A stretch of DNA of 64,000 nt from Kineosporia rhizophila (GTDB lineage: Bacteria > Actinomycetota > Actinomycetes > Actinomycetales > Kineosporiaceae). Shown piece after piece: positions 16,419 through 24,084 of the stretch. The stretch covers positions 62,001 through 126,000 of the forward strand of contig NZ_JAJSOH010000003.1 in the NCBI RefSeq assembly GCF_021277265.1, given 5' to 3'. Within the stretch, counting starts at the first letter, position 1; every line of letters begins with the position of its first letter. A model generated the notes under the pieces. The model had not been told where the DNA came from, did not search any database, and worked only from the letters and a program-made list of their open reading frames with translations. The position numbers and the translations under genes are program-made.

Positions 16419-17203
16419 CCGGCTTGCGGGTTCCCCGGGCGGGCGTGGTCGTGCCGCCGGTACTGCTGGTGCTGTTGCTCCTGGCCGTCTGGGAGGTCTA
16501 CGCGGCCACCGCCGGGCCCGGCCCGGACGTGCTGCCCACCCCCTCGCGGGTGGTCGAGCAGGGCTGGGCCGACCGGGAGAACCTGCTGGCCAACACCTGG
16601 CCCACGCTGCGCGCCACGGTGATCGGGCTGCTGCTGTCGATCCTGGTCGGGTTCGCCTTCGCGGTGCTGGTCGATCTGTCCAGCCTGGCCCGGAGGGCGG
16701 TGCTGCCGGTGCTCGTGGTCAGCCAGACCCTGCCCCTGGTGGCGCTGGCGCCGCTGGTGATCGTCTGGTTCGGGTTCGGCCAGTTCCCCAAGATCCTGCT
16801 CATCGTGTTCGTCAACTTCTTCGCCACCACACTGAGTTTCGTGGAGGGGTTCCGCTCGGCCGACCCGGACAGCGTGGCCCTGCTGCGCTCGATGGGGGCC
16901 GGGCGGTGGCGGGTGTTCCGCACCGTGCGGCTGCCCTCGGCCCTGCCCTACTTCATGGCCGGTCTGCGGATCGCGATCACCTACTCGGTGGTCTCGGCGA
17001 TCTTCGCCGAGTACGCCGGGGCGGAGGCCGGGCTCGGCGTGTACATGCAGTTCGCCAAGAACACCTTCCGCACCGACCTTGTGCTGGCCGCGGTCGGGGT
17101 CACCGCCGCGGTGACCCTGCTGCTGTTCGGCCTCAGCTACCTGATCGAGCGGATCGCCCTGCCCTGGGCCCATCTCGTCCGTGCCGGGGAGGCGCAGTCA
17201 TGA
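16415..17203 (+). CDS. ABC transporter permease (ThiX/SsuC type)
   Basis: A 262-residue permease with about six hydrophobic segments. The cytoplasmic coupling loop is FRSADPDSVALLRSMGAGRWRVFRT in pattern (key residues: GA and the following LP). PLVALAPLVIVWFGFG and YFMAGLRIAITYSVVSAI are typical of the nitrate, sulfonate, taurine and HMP permease family. ATG 16415 overlaps the previous stop (ATGA), and the ATPase gene overlaps its end in the same way. With the lipoprotein and ATPase it forms a complete importer. Confidence 0.9.
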   Translation: MTGLRVPRAGVVVPPVLLVLLLLAVWEVYAATAGPGPDVLPTPSRVVEQGWADRENLLANTWPTLRATVIGLLLSILVGFAFAVLVDLSSLARRAVLPVLVVSQTLPLVALAPLVIVWFGFGQFPKILLIVFVNFFATTLSFVEGFRSADPDSVALLRSMGAGRWRVFRTVRLPSALPYFMAGLRIAITYSVVSAIFAEYAGAEAGLGVYMQFAKNTFRTDLVLAAVGVTAAVTLLLFGLSYLIERIALPWAHLVRAGEAQS

Positions 17204-17940
17204 ACGCTCTGAGCATCAGCGGCCTCGACGTCACCCTCGGCGGTCTGCCGGTGGTCCGCGGCCTGGAACTGCACGCCGAGCCGGGGGAGTTCGTCTCCAT
17301 CCTGGGGCCCAGCGGCAGCGGCAAGAGCACCACGTTCGGGGTGCTCACCGGCGCCCTGAAGCCGGACGCCGGCGACGTCCGGATCGAGGGGAACGAGCTG
17401 AACGGCAAGGCTTCCCGGGTGGCGTTCATGCCGCAGAAGGACGCGCTGCTGCCCTGGCGCACGGTGATGAACAACCTCACGCTCGGCCTGGAGGTGCGCG
17501 GCAGCAAGCGCGGCCCGGCCCGCGAGAAGGTCAGGCCACTGCTGGAGCCGTTCGGGCTGAAGGGGTTCGAGGACAAGTACCCGGCCCAGCTGTCCGGGGG
17601 CATGCGGCAGCGGGCCGCCCTGCTGCGCACGGTCGCCCAGGAGCAGCCGGTGCTGCTGCTGGACGAGCCGTTCGGGGCGCTGGACGCGCTGACCCGTTCG
17701 GAGATGCAGCGCTGGCTGGAGCAGATGTGGGAGCAGTACCGGTGGACGGTGCTGCTGATCACCCACGACGTGCGGGAGGCGCTCTACCTCTCCGACCGGG
17801 TGTACGTGTTCAGCCCGCGCCCGGCCCGGGTGGCGGCCGAGATCGTGGTCGACTTCCCCCGGCCGCGGACCCCCGAGCTGCTGGCCGATCCGGAGTTCGC
17901 CGCGCTGGAGGCCCAGCTGCTCAAGCAGCTGATCGGCTGA
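17200..17940 (+). CDS. ABC transporter ATP-binding protein (SsuB/ThiZ type)
   Basis: A 246-residue ATPase with Walker A GPSGSGKST, the Q-loop region VAFMPQKDALLPWRTV, signature LSGGMRQR, Walker B LLLDEPFGALDALTR and switch LLITHDVREAL. It belongs to the nitrate/sulfonate/thiamine-precursor group. ATG 17200 overlaps the permease stop. Its last 20 bp overlap the 3' end of the convergent NAD(P)-binding gene. It energises the permease encoded by the preceding gene. Confidence 0.92.
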   Translation: MNALSISGLDVTLGGLPVVRGLELHAEPGEFVSILGPSGSGKSTTFGVLTGALKPDAGDVRIEGNELNGKASRVAFMPQKDALLPWRTVMNNLTLGLEVRGSKRGPAREKVRPLLEPFGLKGFEDKYPAQLSGGMRQRAALLRTVAQEQPVLLLDEPFGALDALTRSEMQRWLEQMWEQYRWTVLLITHDVREALYLSDRVYVFSPRPARVAAEIVVDFPRPRTPELLADPEFAALEAQLLKQLIG

Positions 17941-18625
17941 GCACGGCGACCTGCTCGCGGTGGCGGGTTGGCCGCTCGACCTCGTCCAGGACGGCCACGG
18001 CCAGATCGGCGTAGGAGAGCGCGGCGCCGGCCCGGCCGGGGTCGAAACGGTGGTCGCCGAGCAGGTAGCCGCCGGTGCTCGCCGCCTCGGCGGAGAGCAG
18101 TGGTGGCGGGGCCAGCACCAGCCAGTCCAGTTCGCCCGCCTCCTCGTCCAGGGTCTGCACGCCGGCCGCGTGAGCCTCGGCGAACGGCCTGAGGGTGGGC
18201 GGGAACAGGGCGGCGTCGTCGAGAACCCGGCCCCCGGCGTGGGACAGCGTGGCGAAGAGGCCGACCACGACCAGGCGTTCTCCGCCCGCCGCCTCCAGCG
18301 AGTCCAGCGCCGCGCGGCCGACCTTGCTGTAGAAGCCGGGGTCGAAACCCTCGAAGCTCGCCGGCGGGGCGGTGAACGGTGAGACGGTGCTGACCCAGCC
18401 GGCCGGGGCGGTGGTCAGGCCCAGCCGGGCGGGAGTGAGCCGGGCCGGGGCCAGAGCGTTGCCGGCGATCACTCGCACGCCCTCGGCGCCGGACAGGTCG
18501 GCGGCCCGGGCCGGGTCGCGCACGACTGCGACCACCGGCCGCCCGCGGCGTACCGCCTCGGCGACCACCGCGCGGCCGGCCCGGCCTCCGGCGCCGGTGA
18601 CCACGAGAGGACTGTCCTGGGACAT
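17921..18625 (-). CDS. NAD(P)-binding Rossmann protein (NmrA/atypical SDR type)
   Basis: A 234-residue protein starting LVVTGAGGRAGRAVVAEAVRRG, a GxxGxxG dinucleotide motif near residue 10, followed by PVVAVVRDP, which favours NADP. ERLVVVGLFATL and ELDWLVLAPPPL match atypical SDR proteins of the NmrA or HSCARG kind. The catalytic YxxxK pair is not evident. It may act as a reductase or redox-sensing protein. It is downstream of the SsuD-like gene with a 4-bp gap, so the pair is an operon. Confidence 0.8.
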   Translation of the reverse strand: MSQDSPLVVTGAGGRAGRAVVAEAVRRGRPVVAVVRDPARAADLSGAEGVRVIAGNALAPARLTPARLGLTTAPAGWVSTVSPFTAPPASFEGFDPGFYSKVGRAALDSLEAAGGERLVVVGLFATLSHAGGRVLDDAALFPPTLRPFAEAHAAGVQTLDEEAGELDWLVLAPPPLLSAEAASTGGYLLGDHRFDPGRAGAALSYADLAVAVLDEVERPTRHREQVAVLSRSAA

Positions 18626-18629
18626 TCGA

Positions 18630-19700
18630 TCAGCTCCTGACTTCCGTGGTGTGCAGTTCGGTGGTGAGCAGGGGGAGGAGTTGATCGCCGAGGCGGGCCA
18701 CCTCTTCCCGGTACGGGGTGTCGGACAGGATGAAGTGGGTGATGCCCAGCTCCCGGTAGCGGTGCAGGGCCTGGGCCACCTCGGTGGCCGAGCCGACCAG
18801 CCAGGTGCTGGCCGCGCCGCCGGCCCCGGCCGGGCCGGGGGCGGTGTACAGGCAGGAGTCGAGCACCTCGCCGCGCTCGGCCAGGTCGTACAGCCGGCGC
18901 TGGCCCACCGCGTGCTCGCGGTTGCCCTGCCACCAGGGCTCGGGCTCCTTGCCGCGCAGGGCGGCGACCCGGGCCTCGGCGTCGGCCCAGGCCTGCTCGC
19001 TGGTGTCGCGGACCAGCGTGGTGATGCGCAGCCCGAACTCCAGCGGAGCATGGCGGCGCCCGGCGCTGAGGCGGCGCAGGCGGTCGATGCGCTCGGCCAG
19101 GGCCTCCAGGGGCTCACCCCAGAACAACTGGACGTCGGCCTCGGCGGCCGCGACGCGTTCGGCGGCCTCGGAGGCACCGCCGAAGTACAGCCGGGGTGCG
19201 GTCTGCGGGCGGAGGGCGAGGGACGACCTCGTGACCTGGTAGAAGCGGCCGTCGTGGGTCACCTCCGGCTCGTTCCACAGGCGGCGGACCAGCTGCATGA
19301 ACTCGGCGGTGCGGGCGTAGCGCTCGGGCGAGGCGGTGACGGCGTCGCCGTAGGCGGCCGGCTCGTCCAGCCCACTGACGATGTTGACCAGCAGCCGTCC
19401 GTTGCTGAGGCGGTCGAGAGTGGCTGCGGCCGAGGCGAAGTGGGCCGGGTCCCAGTAGCCGGGCCGGACCGCCACCAGGGGCCGGAACGTGGTGGTGCGG
19501 GCGGCCAGCGCGGTGGCCACGGTGAACGTGTCGGGCCGGCCCCAGCTGGTGCCCAGCAGGGCGCCGGACCAGCCGTGCCGCTCGGTGAGGCGGGCCAGGT
19601 CGGTGGAGTACTCCAGCGAGCCCCAGCCGTCGCCGGTGTCGTCGCCGCGGTGGCCGGGCTCCACCGTGTTCGGGATGTACCAAAGCAGTTCCGGGCCCAT
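18630..19700 (-). CDS. SsuD-like FMNH2-dependent alkanesulfonate monooxygenase
   Basis: A 356-residue LLM protein close in layout and length to SsuD. It has LLWYIPNT at the start, FRPLVAVRPGYWDPAH, ATLDRLSNGRLLVNIVSGLD, SPERYARTAEFMQLVRRLW and APRLYFGGASEAAERVA. The FGLRITTLVRDT strand keeps the arginine of the usual R-x-H pair but has Thr in place of His. It would oxidise alkanesulfonates to aldehyde and sulfite with FMNH2 from a reductase. Start ATG 19700 with GGAG upstream. It is divergent from the long LLM operon across a shared dyad. Confidence 0.88.
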   Translation of the reverse strand: MGPELLWYIPNTVEPGHRGDDTGDGWGSLEYSTDLARLTERHGWSGALLGTSWGRPDTFTVATALAARTTTFRPLVAVRPGYWDPAHFASAAATLDRLSNGRLLVNIVSGLDEPAAYGDAVTASPERYARTAEFMQLVRRLWNEPEVTHDGRFYQVTRSSLALRPQTAPRLYFGGASEAAERVAAAEADVQLFWGEPLEALAERIDRLRRLSAGRRHAPLEFGLRITTLVRDTSEQAWADAEARVAALRGKEPEPWWQGNREHAVGQRRLYDLAERGEVLDSCLYTAPGPAGAGGAASTWLVGSATEVAQALHRYRELGITHFILSDTPYREEVARLGDQLLPLLTTELHTTEVRS

Positions 19701-19745
19701 CGGTCTCCGATCCGTGCGAGCTGTCCGGCAGTACCGTTGAACCTA

Positions 19746-19772
19746 CATTGTCTACAGAAATGATTGACAATG
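19746..19772. promoter_or_regulatory. Operator-like dyad CATTGTC-N13-GACAATG
   Basis: Perfect 7-bp arms with a 13-bp spacer between the SsuD-like gene and the leader peptide. The right arm overlaps TTGACA (19764-19769), the likely -35 of the plus-strand promoter; GACACT (19787-19792) follows at 17 bp as a -10. A bound protein would control both directions. The left arm and spacer share TGTCTA with the metQ and lysR elements. Confidence 0.65.
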
Positions 19773-19799
19773 CGTGTCACGGAACGGACACTTGTGGTC

Positions 19800-19892
19800 A
19801 TGAACCGCGGGCCGCTGTTGACGAAGGTGCGCTGGGTAGACCTGCTGAGGGTCTCCAGCGCCCGGTGTCGACCGTGCGTCCCGCCCCGTTGA
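19800..19892 (+). CDS. Cysteine-containing leader peptide (30 aa)
   Basis: A 30-residue frame beginning ATG 19800, only 7 nt after the proposed -10, so the mRNA is probably leaderless. It contains VRWVDLLRVSSARCR followed by PCVPPR, two cysteines and many arginines. The VDLLRVSS-x-x-CR pattern is the signature of short putative leader peptides found before sulfur-assimilation operons in actinomycetes. Ribosome stalling at the Cys codons when cysteine is scarce would alter folding of the 200-nt untranslated region and let the 11-gene operon be expressed. The mechanism is by analogy with Cys-responsive leaderless ORFs in mycobacteria. Confidence 0.75.
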   Translation: MNRGPLLTKVRWVDLLRVSSARCRPCVPPR

Positions 19893-20090
19893 TCGTCTGA
19901 AATCTTCGGCCGGGCAGGGGAACAGCGCAGGCCGGTTCTTCGGCGGAGTGCCCCGGAACCGTCAGGCGTAACCCCGCCCGGCGTCTTCTTCACCCATCTT
20001 CACGCGCCTTTCACCAGGGGTGCGGTGGCCGGCGCGCCCTGATCGGTGGCCGGCCGTCCCATCTCCGCTCGTCCCACGAGGAGCCCGGGC
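19893..20090 (+). promoter_or_regulatory. Untranslated leader / candidate attenuator
   Basis: About 200 nt between the leader peptide and the first LLM gene. It can form several GC-rich hairpins, for example CGGTTC (19933-19938) with GAACCG (19956-19961). The phrase CGGTGGCCGGC occurs twice near 20030-20060. A T/C-rich stretch (GTCTTCTTCACCCATCTTC) lies around 19980-20000 and could mark a termination point. No known riboswitch core was recognised. Confidence 0.4.
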
Positions 20091-20930
20091 ATGACCGTGC
20101 ACATTCCCTTCTTCCTGACCCTTCCCAGCAGCGCCCAGGACGAGCCCGGCCGGGCCGTCGCCCTGGCCCGCCAGGCCGAGTCCAGCGGCCTGCAGGCCGT
20201 CCTGGTCGACGGTCAGGACGCCGAGCCCACCACGCTGCTGGCCCGGCTCGCCGCCGTCACCGAGCGCATCGGGCTGATCGGCACCCTCTCGGCCGGCTAC
20301 CACGACCCTCTCGAACTGGCCCGCCGCCTGGGAGATCTCGACTACCTCAGCGGAGGCCGGATCGGCTGGCGCGTCGCCGACGACACCGGTGCCGCGAACG
20401 GCCGCAACTTCGGCCTGCGCGAACTGCTCACCGCCGGGCAGCAGGCCCGTCGCCAGGCCTCTCTGGTGGAGTCGGTGGTGGCCCGCTGGGACGAACGCAC
20501 GGAACTGCGCTCGCCGCAGGGCCGCCCGGTCCTGGTCGGTGGCGCCGACGTGGTCAGCGCCGACGTGGTGCTGCTGTCCGAGTCCGACGGGCGCCTGCCC
20601 GCCTCCCGCGGTGAGATCCGCTCCCGCACGGCCTTCCTCGGCCGCGGGCCGGACTCGGTGCTGGTGCTGGCGGAGGTCGTCACCGGTACCGGGGCCGGGC
20701 CCGACGCCGACCGGATCGAGGCCCTGGTGAAATCCGAGGACGTGGACGGCGTCAGCGTCGTCCCCCTCGACGCCGAGGCCTTCTTCGAGCAGCTCGTGCC
20801 CGAGCTGCGCGGCCGCGGCCTGATCGGCGCGCAGGCACCGTACGGGACGCTGCGGGGAAGTCTGGGCCTGGACGCCCCGGCCCCGGTCGTCCCGGCCGGG
20901 TTCGGGTTGTCGCTCGTCGGAAGCCGGTGA
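20091..20930 (+). CDS. Short NtaA-type LLM protein with degenerate motif
   Basis: A 279-residue protein recognisable as an NtaA/SnaA-family relative from GLQAVLVDGQDAE, ERIGLIGTLSAGYHDPLE, LDYLSGGRIGW and the C-terminal LVPELRGRGLIG. It is about 170 residues shorter than full-length members, and the motif that should read GRxxWNVVTS is GRIGWRVADD. It may therefore not bind flavin normally. ATG 20091 is preceded by GAGGAG and is the first gene of the long operon. The next gene overlaps it by 4 bp. It may be a non-catalytic partner subunit. Confidence 0.8.
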   Translation: MTVHIPFFLTLPSSAQDEPGRAVALARQAESSGLQAVLVDGQDAEPTTLLARLAAVTERIGLIGTLSAGYHDPLELARRLGDLDYLSGGRIGWRVADDTGAANGRNFGLRELLTAGQQARRQASLVESVVARWDERTELRSPQGRPVLVGGADVVSADVVLLSESDGRLPASRGEIRSRTAFLGRGPDSVLVLAEVVTGTGAGPDADRIEALVKSEDVDGVSVVPLDAEAFFEQLVPELRGRGLIGAQAPYGTLRGSLGLDAPAPVVPAGFGLSLVGSR

Positions 20931-21823
20931 ACGCGATGAGTCTCGTCGTCGTCCTCGACCTGGCCGTCGGTGACGGTCTCACCCTGCACCAGGCCGCCGA
21001 GGTGGCCGACGCCGCCCGCGACGCCGGGGTCTCGGCGATCCGGGTCAGTGACGGCCCGCCCGGGGAGCTGGCCCTGCTCGACGCCGGAGCGGTGGCCTCG
21101 TTCCTGGCCGCCCGCCATCCGGACCTGAACTGGATCGTGGACGCCCCGACCACCCACAACGCGCCCTACAACCTGGCCCGGCGGAGCATCGCCCTGAACC
21201 GGGCCACCGGCGGGCGGGCCGGCCTGGCGCTGCGGGCCGGAGACGGTGACGACGTCACCGAGACCCTGGCCGAGGACCTGCCCCGCCCCGGGCTGCCGGT
21301 GGACGTGGGCGGAGCCGCCCGGCCCCACCGCTGGACGGAGTACGCGCAGATCCTGGCCGGCCTGTGGGGGAGCGAGCCGGTCGACCACGACGGGCGCTTC
21401 TACCGGGTCGCCGCCGACCCGGTCGGAGAGGGGCGCCCGGTGCTGGTGGCCGACGCCCGCGACCACGTGAACTGGGTGGAGGCGGCCCGGCTGGCCGACG
21501 TGTTCGTGGTGCCCCGGATCGAGCTGGTCGACGGCGGCAACACCCGCCTGACCGACGCGGTGTGGCACTCCGGGCGCCGCCGCGACCAGATCACCCTGCT
21601 GGCCCGGGCCGGGATCGTGCGGGAGAACGGCCGCTCCACGGCGGCCGAACTGGGCCGCTGGGCCACCGCCCACGCCCTCGACGGCCTGGAACTGGCCACC
21701 ACCGGTGGCCGCGACGAGCTGCTGGGAGTGCTGCGCTCGGTGGTGCCCCGGCTGGAACCGGTCACCGGCGCCACCCTGCGCGCGGCCCTCGGCCTGCCCG
21801 AAGGGGTCGTGGTGCCGGCGTGA
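20927..21823 (+). CDS. Second short, degenerate LLM protein
   Basis: A 298-residue LLM relative that keeps IVDAPTTHNAPYNLARRSIALNR and RWTEYAQILAGLWGSEPVDHDGRFYRV in outline. The conserved segment is GRAGLALRAG instead of GRxxWNVVTS, and the protein is much shorter than the family. GTG 20927 overlaps the previous stop (GTGA), and its own stop overlaps the next LLM start. The tight coupling with the preceding short LLM suggests a two-subunit complex, as in LuxA-LuxB luciferase. That is inference only. Confidence 0.78.
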   Translation: MNAMSLVVVLDLAVGDGLTLHQAAEVADAARDAGVSAIRVSDGPPGELALLDAGAVASFLAARHPDLNWIVDAPTTHNAPYNLARRSIALNRATGGRAGLALRAGDGDDVTETLAEDLPRPGLPVDVGGAARPHRWTEYAQILAGLWGSEPVDHDGRFYRVAADPVGEGRPVLVADARDHVNWVEAARLADVFVVPRIELVDGGNTRLTDAVWHSGRRRDQITLLARAGIVRENGRSTAAELGRWATAHALDGLELATTGGRDELLGVLRSVVPRLEPVTGATLRAALGLPEGVVVPA

Positions 21824-22902
21824 AGTTCCTGCTCAGCACCCTGATCGTGCACGCCCCCGACCCGGTCACCGGGGTCCAGAAATCCACCTTCGACCGGTTC
21901 CGGGAGGTGATCGACAAGGCGCTGCTGGCCGAGGAACTCGGGTTCGACGGCTACGGCGTGGGCGAACGCCACGAGCGTCCGTTCATCTCCTCCTCCCCGA
22001 CCGTGGTGCTCAGCCACCTGGCCGCACTGACCCGGCGGATCCGGCTGTTCACCACGGTGACCACGCTCAGCCTGCTCGACCCGGTGCGCGCCTACGAGGA
22101 CTACGCCACGCTGGACCACCTCTCGCAGGGCCGGCTGGAGCTGATCATCGGCAAGGGCAACGGGGCCGCCCAGCGCGAGCTGTTCCAGGTGACCCCGGAG
22201 GACCAGTGGGAGCGCAACGCCGAGTCCTACGAGGTGTTCCGGCGGCTGTGGCGCCAGGACAAGGTCACCTACGACACCCGGTTCCGCCCACCTCTGCACG
22301 AGGCCGAGGTCTGGCCCCGGCCCCTGCAGCAGCCGGTGCGGGTCTGGCACGGCAGCGCCACCAGCCGTGAATCGGTCGACCTGGCCGCGCGTTACGGCGA
22401 TCCGCTGTTCTCCGCCAACGTCACCAACCCGATCGGGCCCTACGCCGAACTGATCGCCTACTACCGCGAGCGCTGGGCGCACTACGGGCACGACCCGGCC
22501 CGGGCGGCGGTGGGCTCGGGCACCGCCGGATATCACGCGGCCCACCGCTCGCAGGACGCGGTGGCAGCCTACGCCCCGGTCTTCGCCGGCTACCTGCAAC
22601 TGCAGGAGAAGCTCGGCGTCGCACCGGTGTTCCCCACCCTCGAGGACTTCGTGGAGCGCAGCTCGGCCCTGGTCGGCAGCCCCCAGCAGGTGATCGAGAA
22701 GGTGCACCGCTACCACGAGCAGTTCGGCCACAGCGTGATCAACCTGTCCGCCGACGCCAACGGCCTGCCCGACCACCAGCACCGGGCCGGCCTGGAGCTG
22801 TTCCAGGCCGAGATCGCCCCGGCCCTGCGCCACACCCTGCCCGACCCGCCCTGGGAGTGGGCCCCCGCCCGCCCCGCGGCAGAACAGGAGCTCGTCCCAT
22901 GA
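21820..22902 (+). CDS. LLM class flavin-dependent oxidoreductase
   Basis: A 360-residue full-length LLM enzyme. It shows ELGFDGYGVGERHERPFISSSP, IRLFTTVTTLSLLDPVRAYEDYATLDHLSQGRLELIIGKGNG in pattern, and a VWHGSATSRESVDLAARYGD flavin-phosphate region. The C-terminus has VGSPQQVIEKVHRYH. This group uses reduced FMN or F420; substrates are diverse. GTG 21820 overlaps the preceding stop, and the next LLM gene overlaps its end by 4 bp, so the first four LLM genes are translated as a coupled block. Confidence 0.86.
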   Translation: MKFLLSTLIVHAPDPVTGVQKSTFDRFREVIDKALLAEELGFDGYGVGERHERPFISSSPTVVLSHLAALTRRIRLFTTVTTLSLLDPVRAYEDYATLDHLSQGRLELIIGKGNGAAQRELFQVTPEDQWERNAESYEVFRRLWRQDKVTYDTRFRPPLHEAEVWPRPLQQPVRVWHGSATSRESVDLAARYGDPLFSANVTNPIGPYAELIAYYRERWAHYGHDPARAAVGSGTAGYHAAHRSQDAVAAYAPVFAGYLQLQEKLGVAPVFPTLEDFVERSSALVGSPQQVIEKVHRYHEQFGHSVINLSADANGLPDHQHRAGLELFQAEIAPALRHTLPDPPWEWAPARPAAEQELVP

Positions 22903-24029
22903 CCACCACCCCGCTGGGCATCCTCGACCTGGTCCCGATCTCCACCGGATCGACCGCGGCCAGGGCGATCCGCAACAGCACCGACCTGGCGCAGCGGGCC
23001 GAGCAGCTGGGTTACGCCCGCTTCTGGTTCGCCGAGCACCACCTCAACCCGGGCGTGGCCGGCACCTCGCCGGCCGTCCTGCTGGCCCTGGTCGCCGGGG
23101 CCACCTCGAGCATCCGGCTGGGCTCGGGCGCGGTGCAGATGGGCCACCGCACAGCCCTTTCCGTGGTGGAGGACTTCGGCCTGCTGGACGCGGTGCACCC
23201 GGGGCGTTTCGATCTCGGGCTGGGACGCAGCGGCGGGGCGCCGCGGGCGCCTCGCCAGGTGACCGACAAGACCCCGGTGGTGGACGGGAAGACCGCGAAC
23301 GGCCTGGTGATCCCGCCGCCGTTCGACTTCCGGCCGCTGCTCGGCTCGCCGCGCTTCCTGCTGCAGAAGCAGTTGCTGGCCCAGCCGGGGGCGCACCCGC
23401 AGGACTACGACGAGCTCGTCGGCGACGTGCTGGCCCTGATCGAGGGCACCTACACCTCGGCCGAGGGCGAGCCGGGTCATGTGATCCCCGGTGAGGGCGC
23501 CGACCTGCAGCTGTGGGTGCTGGGCAGCAGCGGCGGCGAGAGCGCCGAGGTGGCCGGCGAGCGGGGCCTGCGCTTCGGGGCCAACTACCACGTGGCCCCC
23601 TCCAGCGTGCTCGAGGCGGTGGACGCCTACCGGGCGGCGTTCAAGCCCTCCACCGGCGTCTCCGGGCTGGACCGGCCCTACGTGACGGTCTCGGCCGACG
23701 TGGTGGTGGCCCCGCAGGAGGAGCAGGCCCGGGAACTGGCAGCCGGCTACGGCGCCTGGGTGCGCAGCATCCGCACGGCCGAGGGCGCCATCCAGTTCCC
23801 CACCCCCGAGGAGGCGGCCCAGCACGTCTGGAGCGACGCCGACCGGGCCCTGGTGCAGGACCGCCTCGACACCCAGTTCGTCGGCACCCCCGGCCAGGTC
23901 GCCGACCAGCTGGAGCGGCTGCGCGACGCCACCGGGGCGGACGAGCTGCTGATCACCACCATCACCCACGACCACGCCGACCGGGTGCGTTCCTACGAGC
24001 TGCTGGCCCAGGAGTGGCAGCGCCGCTGA
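22899..24029 (+). CDS. LLM class flavin-dependent oxidoreductase (MsnO8-like)
   Basis: A 376-residue protein whose start GILDLVPISTGSTAA, then YARFWFAEHHLNPGVAGTSPAVLL, RLGSGAVQMGHRTALSVVEDFG and FDLGLGRSGG match the bacterial luciferase-like group often annotated as MsnO8-type. The QLWVLGSSGGESAEVAGERGL region is the usual phosphate-binding end. C-terminal FVGTPGQVADQLERLRDATG is typical. ATG 22899 overlaps the preceding stop. It is followed after 55 bp by the transporter genes of the same operon. Confidence 0.86.
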   Translation: MTTTPLGILDLVPISTGSTAARAIRNSTDLAQRAEQLGYARFWFAEHHLNPGVAGTSPAVLLALVAGATSSIRLGSGAVQMGHRTALSVVEDFGLLDAVHPGRFDLGLGRSGGAPRAPRQVTDKTPVVDGKTANGLVIPPPFDFRPLLGSPRFLLQKQLLAQPGAHPQDYDELVGDVLALIEGTYTSAEGEPGHVIPGEGADLQLWVLGSSGGESAEVAGERGLRFGANYHVAPSSVLEAVDAYRAAFKPSTGVSGLDRPYVTVSADVVVAPQEEQARELAAGYGAWVRSIRTAEGAIQFPTPEEAAQHVWSDADRALVQDRLDTQFVGTPGQVADQLERLRDATGADELLITTITHDHADRVRSYELLAQEWQRR

Positions 24030-24084
24030 GGCCGCCCGGCCCACCGACACAACTCGCAACTCATGGACGAGGAGTACCCCTTTC

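Noticed and set aside
19893..20090. Known riboswitch (SAM, TPP or cobalamin) in the leader
   Set aside because: I could not find the conserved cores of these aptamers; the Cys leader peptide explains the region better.
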